From the NCBI RefSeq assembly GCF_018917145.1, contig NZ_JAHLOD010000017.1, forward strand, positions 1 through 64,000: a DNA stretch of 64,000 nucleotides, written 5' to 3'. The notes under the pieces are model-generated. The model was not told where the DNA came from and did not search any database. It saw only the letters and a list, made by a program, of their open reading frames with translations. Below are positions 53,246 through 63,666 of this stretch, in pieces. Every line of letters starts with the position of its first letter. The stretch's first letter is position 1. The position numbers were made by a program, and so were the translations under genes. This DNA is from Clostridium bornimense (GTDB taxonomy: Bacteria; Bacillota; Clostridia; Clostridiales; Clostridiaceae).

Positions 53246-56200
53246 CTAATTTTCTTTACTCTCTTCTCCCCATAAGCAATTACCACCATTATGTTTTAAA
53301 CTTGCATGTATCTTCCCTTCTACAAGTTGCATTCTTCCACTTTCTTGATGATGATGCCATGTGTATCCTTCTATTTCATCCTTTCCACCTTTTATATCAT
53401 CAATTTGCTTCTCATTAAACCCTTCATCTTTTAAATGTTCTTCTATTGACTTTCCGAGCTTTTCCGCTTCCTCTGTCTTTATTCTTCTAAATTCTCTTGT
53501 AGCCGCTTTCATATGTTCTCTTGATTTCATATTACTTAAACCTTTTTCTTTTACTACAGCATCACCTTTTATATTTATATCGACTTTTACATATTCACCT
53601 TTAAACACTGGATATCCTATTGGATCTATTTCAATTTCATATTCTATGTTATTGGCATCCTTAACTTTAATTTTATTACCTGCATTTTTAGAATTTTTTA
53701 ATGTGTTATCTCTAGCACCAGATGACTTACTTAGGTATGAATCTGTTAACTCTATTACTTCTTTTACTGATTCTACACTGCTATAACCCCATTGTTCTAT
53801 ATCTACTCTACCCAACTCAATTTGTTTAATAAATTGTTCAGAGCTTAAATATCCTTTTGGTACAACTCTTGCTTTTATTAATTTAGATCCATCTTTAATT
53901 CTAATTACAGTACCACTTTCTTTTATTTTAAGTTTACCACTTGCAACATCTTTTGCAATACTTTCACCAAAAACATCTTTTATACTTATTTCTGAGCCTA
54001 TTTTAGTTGCATAATATTCAAAATCAGTAACCCCGTTAATTTCTGATTTTTTAATAATTAGCATTTCACCATCTGCTAATGCAAATTGTGTTTCTTCAAA
54101 TGTACAACCAAGGCTTTCTCCTAAGTCATATATCTTCAGTTTAATTGATTGAAATAACTCTTGTTTTGCTTCTTTAATAGATGTCTTAATTTCTATTATT
54201 TTATTTTCTACTTTTTGTGCCTTATCAAAAATTGTATCAGGTATTTCACTATCATTTTTAGACTGTTCAAATACAAATTTTTTCAATGTCTCTGGAAGTT
54301 CAGAATTTATTTTACCATCTTTGTAGAACTTAGATATTGTCTCACAGTAATTTCTAAATCCTTTAGCAGATAAACTTTCTGAAGCTTCCCTTAATTCTAA
54401 TTCAGTCATTCCTGCTTCTTTTGCTTTTTTAGCTGCTTTTAATCCTTCATCTAATTCATAGGTACCATTCCTTTGATAAAGTTTTTCAACAGTTTCCACT
54501 TCTAATCCCAATTCTTTTGCTTTTGATTCTATTACCTGGCCTCTTATTTTATTATACAATTTACTTTGGGGAGCCTTTCCCGTCATCCATCTGCCACCAA
54601 AAAACATACCAACTATCTCTGCAATAGCATTACAATATGTCTGACTATTAATTCGTCCTTCTGCTAGCCATATATTTAACTCTACCAAAATTATTGCACA
54701 ATCTATAAGCATATATATAGAAATTAATGCTAAAATTGTTTGAGCTACTAAAGCTATCATTGCTGAAGCAAAAGGTACTAACAATGATATTACTATAAAT
54801 GGTATTGCAAAAACTGCTCCTTCAAGCCAACCCAAAAAGAAATGACCTATTACCTCTATCCAATTTACTGTAGAAAAATCTATGGCACCTTCTCCACCAG
54901 CATGTCCACCAGCAATCATATATCCAGCTGCTCCAGTGTCATTGTCCATTACTATATATACAGAACCTGTCCAATCATAATAGCTAATTTCATTTTTAGG
55001 TATTGTTACTTCTTTTCCTGAATTTACTTCATTTACTATTTCATTTTTTACATATTCGCTTACATTTAAAAGCGGTAATACTTCATTTATATTTTCTTTA
55101 GTTACTGAGTATAATGTTTCTCCTTCTTCTGCTGCCTTATTTAATATTGATACTGTTGATACTGCTGGAAGTCCACACATTTGCTCTATTATTGAACTTT
55201 CCATTGCAGATGCTATCATTCCTGTTTTTATCATGTAAGTCTTTTCTTTTTCTTTATCTCCATCTCTACTTACTACAGAATGTGCATCTCCTCCAATATC
55301 TACATAAACAGAACCTAATTTTAAATCTACCGGTGTACCATATAAGTATTTTACTGTAGGCTTAAATCCTGATATACCAAAGCTTAATGATCTTGTATCT
55401 TTTACCCCACTCATTTCTGCAGAGATTCTATTCATACTATCTAATTCACCAAAGTAACTCTTAATTATTCCATTAAGAATTTCTCCGGCAACGTCATCAC
55501 TATAATAGTCTTTTTCATCTGCATTCTCTTCTGCTTCTTTCATCCTTGATTGTATATTAGTTATTTCATTTTCAGATATTGCACCATAATCTAATCCTAA
55601 TGCATAATATCCTCCTGCTGTTAATACAGCAGTAACTCTTTGACTTGATAATCCTACTCTATCTAACAATATACTAAAGTTTTCTACTTGCCCTAAACCT
55701 ATAGCTGACCCTTCTGCTATAACTTCTCCATCAGCCTTTATTACAGGTTTAACTTCAACTAGGTAAGCAGGTGTATCAAAAACACTGCCATAATTACTTA
55801 TTATCTCTTCATCACTATCTGTAGCTGGAATCCAACTTAATGTTAATTTCTTACCATATAATTCTACAGCAGTCTTATTTAAAGAAAGTTCTCCTCCAAT
55901 ACCATAGGTATCACTAACTTCTATACTTACTTTTTCTCTCTTATTATTATCTATTTCACTACTTCTGCTATCTATTGATACTAAAGTATTAGGAATACTA
56001 AATGGCAATAAATCTATTTCTTCAGGAATTATTTCTAATCCACCAACAACATCAATTAGTCTTTTTCCTTCAAGAGTTTCTTCATTTATATACTTTTCAA
56101 GTTGAGATTTTATATCATCTGCGACATATTTTAAATCATCATTATATATATTCTTTACTCCAAAAGTATCTTCTGTTTTTACACCACCATAATAAAAATC

Positions 56201-57391
56201 ATCTGCAATATCACTTGTTTCAATATCTTTCTCTACTGAACTTATAGTACCTTCTACTTTTTTATATTTCTTAAATGATGGATCAAATGGTATCCACTCT
56301 TTTTCATCAGTAACTTCACCTTGTCCTCTATATTCACATAGTGAACAATAAGCTTCTACCCAAACATGATCTATTCTTATCTTAACAATTTCTCCTCCGC
56401 TAGTTATAGCTGTTGTCTTATTCCCCATAGCTGCTAACATATCTGCCGCAACTTTTGGTGTTTCTGCTCCTGTCCATGCCATTGCATTTTCTACAGATAC
56501 ATCTACAGTTCCTGTTACATATTTAGCAGGTATATTTTTACTTCTAAGTAATGCTATTAAAAGTGAACTTTGATCATAGTCATTACCTGCTAATTGTTCC
56601 AAAGCTCCTGTTGCTCCTTTTCTAGAGCCTGCATAAGCTTCAAAATTTACATTATTTCTTACAAACTTATATATATCTAATGGATTATTACTTAATTCAT
56701 CAGATTTTTTCTTTATAACCTCTGTTATCTTTGTATCTAGAGTTTCTTTTAAATACTCCTCATTATCCTCAGTAGCTTTGTCTAAAGAATATTCGATTGG
56801 ATCATTGCTAATTGCAGTAGCTTCTTCTGTACCATATTCTGCTTCTTCATTATTATGAGGTAATGCATCATCACCTAAAGATTTATATGTATTTTCATCT
56901 TTTCCAAAAATACTTTCATCATCTAATACTGCTAATATCTTATCTTTATCATCACTATTTATAGCTTCTTCTATTTTGTCTTTACTATTTACCAAATCTT
57001 TAAATTGATTCTTTACCTCTGTTAATCTAGACTTAGCTACATCTAAATTATTTTTATCTAAGTATTTTTCAATATCTTTAAATTCTTTATTTATCTTATC
57101 TTCATTACTTTCAATAGCTTCTAAAGTTTCCTCTAAAAACTTTTTACTCTCATCTAAATTATCATTTTCTATAGCATCTTTACTTTTTTCTTTATTATCT
57201 GATACTGTTTCTTGAAGACTACCTAACTTTGTTCGCTCTACAGTAGTTAATGTTTCTTTATCGCCCCATAACTTTTTACTGCTATTTTTTATTTCTCTCC
57301 ATACTTCACTAGGTGAACTACAATTTATAGTCATAATCACTATTAATGTTAATGCAATAGATTTAAAAGTAACCTTCCACTTATCTTTCAT
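53246..57391 (-). CDS. Large exported polymorphic toxin with C-terminal WHH nuclease
   Basis: A 1381-residue protein. Order: signal peptide with C24 (a possible but atypical lipobox); helical, coiled-coil-rich stalk (about 45-200); transglutaminase-like domain (about 235-380, H342 in RIDHVWVEAYC and D370 in WIPFDPSF, but SS at 275-276 where the catalytic Cys is expected); a long beta-rich region; hydrophobic helices at about 842-900 (FAIPFIVISLLVPFASAMI); helical pre-toxin region; then the nuclease tip GYTWHHHQESGRMQLVEGKI...LKHNGGNCLWGEESKEN. The tip is the HNH/EndoVII-superfamily WHH nuclease (PF14414). Start at 57391 with GGGAAGGGAAAT; an ATG at 57415 lacks an SD. Immunity gene 14 bases downstream. 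Confidence 0.85.
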   Translation of the reverse strand: MKDKWKVTFKSIALTLIVIMTINCSSPSEVWREIKNSSKKLWGDKETLTTVERTKLGSLQETVSDNKEKSKDAIENDNLDESKKFLEETLEAIESNEDKINKEFKDIEKYLDKNNLDVAKSRLTEVKNQFKDLVNSKDKIEEAINSDDKDKILAVLDDESIFGKDENTYKSLGDDALPHNNEEAEYGTEEATAISNDPIEYSLDKATEDNEEYLKETLDTKITEVIKKKSDELSNNPLDIYKFVRNNVNFEAYAGSRKGATGALEQLAGNDYDQSSLLIALLRSKNIPAKYVTGTVDVSVENAMAWTGAETPKVAADMLAAMGNKTTAITSGGEIVKIRIDHVWVEAYCSLCEYRGQGEVTDEKEWIPFDPSFKKYKKVEGTISSVEKDIETSDIADDFYYGGVKTEDTFGVKNIYNDDLKYVADDIKSQLEKYINEETLEGKRLIDVVGGLEIIPEEIDLLPFSIPNTLVSIDSRSSEIDNNKREKVSIEVSDTYGIGGELSLNKTAVELYGKKLTLSWIPATDSDEEIISNYGSVFDTPAYLVEVKPVIKADGEVIAEGSAIGLGQVENFSILLDRVGLSSQRVTAVLTAGGYYALGLDYGAISENEITNIQSRMKEAEENADEKDYYSDDVAGEILNGIIKSYFGELDSMNRISAEMSGVKDTRSLSFGISGFKPTVKYLYGTPVDLKLGSVYVDIGGDAHSVVSRDGDKEKEKTYMIKTGMIASAMESSIIEQMCGLPAVSTVSILNKAAEEGETLYSVTKENINEVLPLLNVSEYVKNEIVNEVNSGKEVTIPKNEISYYDWTGSVYIVMDNDTGAAGYMIAGGHAGGEGAIDFSTVNWIEVIGHFFLGWLEGAVFAIPFIVISLLVPFASAMIALVAQTILALISIYMLIDCAIILVELNIWLAEGRINSQTYCNAIAEIVGMFFGGRWMTGKAPQSKLYNKIRGQVIESKAKELGLEVETVEKLYQRNGTYELDEGLKAAKKAKEAGMTELELREASESLSAKGFRNYCETISKFYKDGKINSELPETLKKFVFEQSKNDSEIPDTIFDKAQKVENKIIEIKTSIKEAKQELFQSIKLKIYDLGESLGCTFEETQFALADGEMLIIKKSEINGVTDFEYYATKIGSEISIKDVFGESIAKDVASGKLKIKESGTVIRIKDGSKLIKARVVPKGYLSSEQFIKQIELGRVDIEQWGYSSVESVKEVIELTDSYLSKSSGARDNTLKNSKNAGNKIKVKDANNIEYEIEIDPIGYPVFKGEYVKVDINIKGDAVVKEKGLSNMKSREHMKAATREFRRIKTEEAEKLGKSIEEHLKDEGFNEKQIDDIKGGKDEIEGYTWHHHQESGRMQLVEGKIHASLKHNGGNCLWGEESKEN

Positions 57392-57413
57392 ATTTCCCTT
57401 CCCTTCTTTTATC

Positions 57414-57441
57414 ATGGAGAATAGACTATTCTATTCTCCAT
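57414..57441. repeat. Perfect hairpin between the giant secreted protein and toxin genes
   Basis: ATGGAGAATAG (57414-57424) and CTATTCTCCAT (57431-57441) form an 11-bp perfect stem with a 6-base loop, 22 bases before the toxin start. There is no U-run, so it is not a classic terminator. It may set mRNA stability or reduce toxin expression relative to the upstream gene. Confidence 0.6.
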
Positions 57442-57462
57442 ACAATATGGTTCATTTTTAAG

Positions 57463-60400
57463 TTATCTTGTTATGTCTATCTCAAAATCATCAATAAAAG
57501 TATTTTGATTGTATCCCCCAGTTGCTCCACTGAATCCAGTTCCCGTATAAGTAGTATCTAGTGTTCCTTTATAGTCAATTACAAGTAAAGAATCTACATA
57601 TACTTGTACACTTTCACTAGTTACACTTACTTCTACATCATGCCATTGCCCATCAGCTATTTTTGATGTTATTACATCATCATTATTAAATTGAAGTACT
57701 TCTCCACTTGTGCTATTTTTCATTAATGCAATATGTGCTGAATTTTCACCTATCTTTTCAGCGTTGCTACCGTTATAAAAACTATCAAATTCTATAAAAT
57801 ATCCACTACCATCTTGTACCCCTAAAGCTTCTCCCGTATTACCTAATTGATTTGGATTTCTATAGAACATATAAGTAAATCCATCACTATTAGTTCCACA
57901 ACTACTTTCACCAGCTTTGTACTTAAATTTTGTAGTAAACTTATTTGATGTTTCCTTTTTAAGCCACATAGCACCATTTTTCCAATTTTCATTTGGTGTT
58001 ATTCTTGTAAATCCATTTTCAAGTCTTGCTGCAGTTCCCATGTAGTTCCATAATCCTGTATCTGCACTGAAATCGTCTTTTATATTTTCTGTTATCTCTT
58101 CTGTATCTTCTTTTATCTCAATATCATCAATAAAGTGACTATTAGTATAATCTCCTGTAGCAGCTCCAAATCCGAATCCACTATAAGTCTTATCGATTTT
58201 TCCATACCAATTCATAACACTTTCGCCATCAATAAATACTTCAATACCATCTGTCTTAACTTTTACTTCAACATCATGCCACTTATTATCACTTACTTTA
58301 GCGGCTATAGCATCTGTAGCATTAACTTTTAATGTAGATGTAAGCTTATCTTTAAACAAAGCTATATGTCTGTTATTATTGTTGATATTTTCACTGCTTC
58401 CATTGTAGAAACTATCAAATTCTAAACCATAACCATTACCTTCTGAAAATCCTAATGTTCCACCACTGGCCCCTATCTTATTAGGTTCTTTACCAAACAT
58501 AAATACAAAACCATCTGCTCCATTACCCTCGCCTGCTTTATATTTAAATTTACTAGTAAATGGTGCTGAAACTACATCATTAAGCCACATAGCTCCTGTT
58601 TGCCATGTTTTATTTTCTGTTAACACCGCATAACCTTCATCACTTCTATATGCATTACCAAGATAACTCCACTTATCATTTGTCTCTGAAAAATCATCTT
58701 TTATATCTTCTAATGAAACTTCTGTATTTTCCCTTATCACTACATTATCAATATAATGATGATTATTTTCCGTACCTGTTGCAGCAGAGAACCCAAATCC
58801 ATCATAAGTAGTATCTAATTTTCCTTTATAAACCAATACTCTCTCACCATCTAAATAAAGTTGTACTCCGTCTTCTGTAACCCTAACTTGTACATCATGC
58901 CAATTATCATCACTTAACTTGTTTGCTACCTCTTCAGTTACATTCATAGCTAATGAATCTACAATATCTCCTTTATTTCCAGACGATAATTTATCTTTTC
59001 CTAATGCAATATGTCTTCTATTTACAGATGTTTGCTCTCCATGGAACTTATTATAGAAGCTATCAAACTCTATTCCATAACCATTTCCTTCTGCAAAGCC
59101 CATTTCTCTACCTTCATTTCCTAGTTCATCGACCTTTTTAGCAAACATAAATACAAATCCATCTGCTCCAGTTCCTCCACCAGCTTTATACTTAAAGTTA
59201 GTAACAAACGGCATTGATATTCCTTGCTTTAACCACATTGCTCCATTTTCATGATTTTTATTTTCTGTTAATACAGCATAACCATCATCACTTCTATGGG
59301 CTGTACCCATATAGCTCCATAAATTATTTTCTTTCTCAAAATCATCTTCTATATATTTAACAGTGAAGTTAGTAGCTGCTATCAACTTACTTTCACCATC
59401 AGGTTTAATAGCCTCATATTGTATGATATAATCACCAGCTTCTATAGATTTATCACCCCATGAGAATGACTTATTATCACTATTACTTACTGCAATATCT
59501 GATTCCCATTGATATCTTTTTATTTCTGCTTCAGTATCAACTTTAATAATTCTAATAATCTGAGGCATATTGTGAATATCTTCATTTCCAGTATTTTCTA
59601 CAAAACTTTCAAAGGATACTTTTTCTGCTGGTGTAATTGTAGGATTTGACACCTTCAAAGTTCCCCTTATTCCAAATAAATTTTCTTGTGTAGATATTAC
59701 CTTAAATGATGTTGTTTCTTCACTTATTTTTTTATAACCTAAATAAATTGTTGCAGTTACTTTATATTGTCCAACTTTATTATCATTAAGTTTAAATGTA
59801 CCATTCTTAGTTATTTGTGTTGAAGACAGTATATCTTCTAATGAAACTAAGTCATTTTTTACAACTTCATTTTGTTCATTGGTAATTACTGTTTCTAATG
59901 TTAGTCCTTTTTCTATACAATTAATGCTTGTATTACTTATTTTATTTGTATATGTAACTACATCATTAGCATTATACTGTTGCTTATCTACAAAAACATT
60001 GTGTTTTATGCTTCCGTTTTTATTAATATTGAAATAAGCATCTGTAGTTTGTATAATTTTACTTCCTTCAAACCATTGAACCTCTATCTTATATGTTCCC
60101 ATCATTAATTCTTTTGTATCAAATGTATAGTTACTTTCTTTTTCTTCATTTCCTTCCCAGATAGATTCAATATTATTGTCTAAAACTTCTACTACTTCAT
60201 TATTTGAATCATAAATTGTAACCTTTCCAGTTAAATTCATAGAATAATCATGAAGATTCTTAGTTTTATTTGTAATTATAACGTTCTCGTTTGCTGTATA
60301 TTCTTTCTTATCTGTAATAATTTCTGATTCCAATTCATATTTATTAACTTCTACTGACATATTTTTAAGCTTACGAATCTCTCTCTCATTTTCTCTATTT

Positions 60401-63400
60401 GTATAACTTAATGTAGTATCTTTAGTTACTACATACTTAGCTTCCGATATGAGGTTTTCTCCATTTAATTCAACTTGTAAATCTATAACTTCATCAATAT
60501 CAATCTTATCAAAACTCCAACGTAACAATTGATTACCATCTTCTTTTTCAATAATTTCAGAAGGTGCCGGTATTACTTTTTCTGGATTAATCTTGAATTC
60601 TGATGATGGTATTACAGTTTCTAATACTACATCTCGTCCAGCTACATTATTAATTCGTTTAGGAACAAAAACAGTTCTATTTACAGTCTTAATATCTACT
60701 CCATTTACACTATATACAACAGAATAAGTTAAAGTTTTATCCACTAAAGAATCTTCTGCTACTACATTCCAAGAAGTTTGCTTTTCCTCTCCTACACCCA
60801 TATTCCCAAATAAATGAGTTTCTTTTTCTTCTTCATCCAATTTAAGTCCTGTTGGTAAAACAATACGTGCTTTAACATTCCCTATCTCTTCAAGTCCCAT
60901 ATTATATGCATAAGCAGTTATTAAAAATGGATTAGGATCATATCCTTCTTCTGTAGCTTCTAATTTTGAAGCACCAGTAATACTTGCTACTAAACTTCCA
61001 CTAATATCTGAATTTAGCTCTCCGATTCCATAATAAGTTACATACTCTCTTTCTTCTCCCGGTAACAATTCTGTAGGATTCCAAAAGACAGTTACTGCAC
61101 TATCCCCTGTACTACTTCCTGTAGGAGTAAGATACCATGACTCGCTACTAACTCTACTCCAATTCATAAACTGTACCAAATCAGGCTTTATCATTCCTTC
61201 TTTATAAAAAGTTCCTTGAGCTACTACAGATGGATTGCTTAAGTTATCAAAGGCTTGCCAATACTGTGGAATTTTATCTCCCACTAGCTCCTTTTCATAG
61301 CTTAATGCCCCTATTCCTGGAACTCTAAAAGGTGCTGCATCATTACTTCCTAACATAGTATCTAGCATTATTCTCAATCCTGCACTATGACTTACTGTAT
61401 CTTCATTTTTAACAACATAACGCATTTCAACCATATCATCTCTACCTGTATTAGAATTGTTGACAATGGTAAACTTTTGTTCTATTTTAATACTTCCAAT
61501 CTTTTCAACCGATGTTACACTACCTTCAGATAAATCTGGAGTTACCCCTTGAACATTTGGAGAATATGTATATTTATTATCATCAATATTTACAGTAGTA
61601 TAACTTGTACCACTTCCTGGATGTCCATAAAGTAACTTTTTATTATTATCTGAAATATAGTCAGGATTTCCTTCCTTAGTTCCTAATGTATATCCTCTAC
61701 CATTCAAATAAAACTCTATATATTCATTGGACATAATATTTCCACTATAAGCAAATGATGATGTTGATTCATCTGCAAGAGCGGCTAGTACTGAAAATGA
61801 TCTATAACTCATAACTTTTTCATCATTTTCTTTTAATCCTTTTAAATGAAAATTCAACTTCAAATTATCTTTTCCTGGATAAAGTTTTTCTTTGTCCTTA
61901 TCTTGTGTAATATAAACACTAGTATTAGAAAGTCTTTCATAAACAATAAATTTTTTTTCATTACTACCGACTAAATTATCATTTTGTATTGCTTCTACCT
62001 TAAAAGTATATGTAGCAGGTTCTGTAACTTCTGGTTCAAATGTCATAAGCTCAACATCGTAACTTTCTTTACTCTTGTTAAGTTCTTGTATTTTTGAATC
62101 TTCCTTAACTACTACATCATCTTTTAAAATCTTCGTTTTCAATGTAAGATTTTCATCTACATTAGATAAATTATCAAATGTAACCTTTGTATTGATAGTT
62201 ATAGGTTCACCTACCATTGTAGAATCACAATCAATTAATGTTTCAAAGTTATCTACTTGTACACTTTCTTCAATTGTAAAATTCTCTTCGGCAGAAGATA
62301 TTATATATCTACTTTTAGAATCAATTATTTGTACAACAACTCTGTATTGTCCTGGGCTTTGATTTTTTACTTCCCAATCTGTTTTTAACTTATTATCTTG
62401 AAAAACTACTCCCCCATGCTCATCTAAAATAGAAACATTAACTTCTGTTTTTTCTTCATCATAATTAGCAATTGCTTCTATTGTCATATCTTCATATGCT
62501 TTATAACTCTTACATAAAGTTTTATCTGCATTGTCCTTTTTATAGATATTGATAGAATCTATATCAGCCTTAGGTATTTCTGATATTTTTCTCATTAACT
62601 CAATATAAAGTGCTGTAGCATATGCATCATTCATTACACTTCCATTTTCTAATTGAAGTCTACTAACTACGTCTTCTATATATAAACTTTCTTGTATACC
62701 TTCAGTATTAAGTACTGCTGAAAAAGCTTTAAGAGATGTTCGTACATCTTCTAATGAATCTCCCCAAAGCTTGTTATCCTTTTGTTTGCATAATAAGTAA
62801 TCTCCTGCTTTCCTTATTGATTGTTGCACAATAAAAGAATTATTTTCACATATATTATTAAACTTATTTAGTGCAATAATAACTTCTGCAGTAAGTTTTA
62901 AACTTCCTGTTGTGCCTTCTAAATAAGAAAAACTACCATCTTCATTTTGCTGATTAAGTATATAATTGACTAATCTATTCTCAACATCTACTTCTTGTTC
63001 ATTCTGATCTAGTAATACTGTTAAAACAAGATTAGCATCTACTACATCACTTCCATAAAGATCTGTCAATCCAAAACCTCCATCTTCGTTTTGGTTTTTT
63101 ATTAAGTTTTCAATATTATCTTTTGTTACTAATTCTTTTATCATTAATCGCCTTGCTTGATAATCTACTGTGTATTCTTCTTGTTCTTTTACCCATTTTA
63201 AACCTTTCTTGTAACTTTCTTCACTATCCGGTTCACTTTGCAACGCATCTAGAACTTGATACGTCGTTATCCGCTTATCATTGTTTCCCCAAGTACCATT
63301 TTCATTCTGATTAGCTTCTAGCCATTCTATCGCTGCTTCAATCTCAGTCTTTGTATTTTCATCTTGAGCTAAAACTACATAATTTGTATTAACATTAGTT

Positions 63401-63483
63401 ATTAAACAAATTATAATTAAAATTTTTGCTATCATTTGTTTAGTTTTAATAGCAATTTTTTTAGACTTGTTTTTTTTCAACAT
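57463..63483 (-). CDS. Giant secreted protein: terpenoid-cyclase-like toroid, Ig-like region, three L-type lectin domains
   Basis: A 2006-residue exported protein. Signal peptide (about 15-38, cleaved near VLA-QDE). An alpha/alpha toroid (about 45-300) has prenyltransferase/squalene-cyclase-like repeats: LEANQNENGTWG, IKNQNEDGGFG, LNQQNEDGSFS. An Ig/CARDB-like beta-rich region (about 310-1380) follows. Three tandem domains of about 205 residues (1383-1590, 1596-1800, 1804-2003) each have W-x-Y-x-G, GAMWL, DGFVFMF, G-EFDSFYN, NWHDVEV and a terminal FIDD; these fit bacterial legume-lectin-like carbohydrate-binding domains. It directly precedes the toxin gene, so it may be its delivery or adhesion partner. 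ATG with GGGAGGG. No anchor is seen. Confidence 0.82.
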   Translation of the reverse strand: MLKKNKSKKIAIKTKQMIAKILIIICLITNVNTNYVVLAQDENTKTEIEAAIEWLEANQNENGTWGNNDKRITTYQVLDALQSEPDSEESYKKGLKWVKEQEEYTVDYQARRLMIKELVTKDNIENLIKNQNEDGGFGLTDLYGSDVVDANLVLTVLLDQNEQEVDVENRLVNYILNQQNEDGSFSYLEGTTGSLKLTAEVIIALNKFNNICENNSFIVQQSIRKAGDYLLCKQKDNKLWGDSLEDVRTSLKAFSAVLNTEGIQESLYIEDVVSRLQLENGSVMNDAYATALYIELMRKISEIPKADIDSINIYKKDNADKTLCKSYKAYEDMTIEAIANYDEEKTEVNVSILDEHGGVVFQDNKLKTDWEVKNQSPGQYRVVVQIIDSKSRYIISSAEENFTIEESVQVDNFETLIDCDSTMVGEPITINTKVTFDNLSNVDENLTLKTKILKDDVVVKEDSKIQELNKSKESYDVELMTFEPEVTEPATYTFKVEAIQNDNLVGSNEKKFIVYERLSNTSVYITQDKDKEKLYPGKDNLKLNFHLKGLKENDEKVMSYRSFSVLAALADESTSSFAYSGNIMSNEYIEFYLNGRGYTLGTKEGNPDYISDNNKKLLYGHPGSGTSYTTVNIDDNKYTYSPNVQGVTPDLSEGSVTSVEKIGSIKIEQKFTIVNNSNTGRDDMVEMRYVVKNEDTVSHSAGLRIMLDTMLGSNDAAPFRVPGIGALSYEKELVGDKIPQYWQAFDNLSNPSVVAQGTFYKEGMIKPDLVQFMNWSRVSSESWYLTPTGSSTGDSAVTVFWNPTELLPGEEREYVTYYGIGELNSDISGSLVASITGASKLEATEEGYDPNPFLITAYAYNMGLEEIGNVKARIVLPTGLKLDEEEKETHLFGNMGVGEEKQTSWNVVAEDSLVDKTLTYSVVYSVNGVDIKTVNRTVFVPKRINNVAGRDVVLETVIPSSEFKINPEKVIPAPSEIIEKEDGNQLLRWSFDKIDIDEVIDLQVELNGENLISEAKYVVTKDTTLSYTNRENEREIRKLKNMSVEVNKYELESEIITDKKEYTANENVIITNKTKNLHDYSMNLTGKVTIYDSNNEVVEVLDNNIESIWEGNEEKESNYTFDTKELMMGTYKIEVQWFEGSKIIQTTDAYFNINKNGSIKHNVFVDKQQYNANDVVTYTNKISNTSINCIEKGLTLETVITNEQNEVVKNDLVSLEDILSSTQITKNGTFKLNDNKVGQYKVTATIYLGYKKISEETTSFKVISTQENLFGIRGTLKVSNPTITPAEKVSFESFVENTGNEDIHNMPQIIRIIKVDTEAEIKRYQWESDIAVSNSDNKSFSWGDKSIEAGDYIIQYEAIKPDGESKLIAATNFTVKYIEDDFEKENNLWSYMGTAHRSDDGYAVLTENKNHENGAMWLKQGISMPFVTNFKYKAGGGTGADGFVFMFAKKVDELGNEGREMGFAEGNGYGIEFDSFYNKFHGEQTSVNRRHIALGKDKLSSGNKGDIVDSLAMNVTEEVANKLSDDNWHDVQVRVTEDGVQLYLDGERVLVYKGKLDTTYDGFGFSAATGTENNHHYIDNVVIRENTEVSLEDIKDDFSETNDKWSYLGNAYRSDEGYAVLTENKTWQTGAMWLNDVVSAPFTSKFKYKAGEGNGADGFVFMFGKEPNKIGASGGTLGFSEGNGYGLEFDSFYNGSSENINNNNRHIALFKDKLTSTLKVNATDAIAAKVSDNKWHDVEVKVKTDGIEVFIDGESVMNWYGKIDKTYSGFGFGAATGDYTNSHFIDDIEIKEDTEEITENIKDDFSADTGLWNYMGTAARLENGFTRITPNENWKNGAMWLKKETSNKFTTKFKYKAGESSCGTNSDGFTYMFYRNPNQLGNTGEALGVQDGSGYFIEFDSFYNGSNAEKIGENSAHIALMKNSTSGEVLQFNNDDVITSKIADGQWHDVEVSVTSESVQVYVDSLLVIDYKGTLDTTYTGTGFSGATGGYNQNTFIDDFEIDITR

Positions 63484-63600
63484 TTTCCCTCCCTATTCTT
63501 TAATTACATTTTATTACATTACATGTTATATTTTATAATATTTATTATATAAAAAATGTAATATTTTGTATTTGATTCATAAAAAATATAATTAAGATAA

Positions 63601-63639
63601 AAAAAGTAATGTAACTTCTCTAAGTTACATTACTTTTTT
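63601..63639 (-). terminator. Terminator after the SNF2 helicase gene
   Basis: AAAAAGTAATGTAAC (63601-63615) pairs with GTTACATTACTTTTTT (63624-63639). It ends the helicase transcript 28 bases after its stop and isolates the toxin locus. 63484-63600 is AT-rich and must contain the toxin-operon promoter, which I could not pin down. Confidence 0.88.
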
Positions 63640-63666
63640 CATTATTCTCTATAATATTCACTTATT

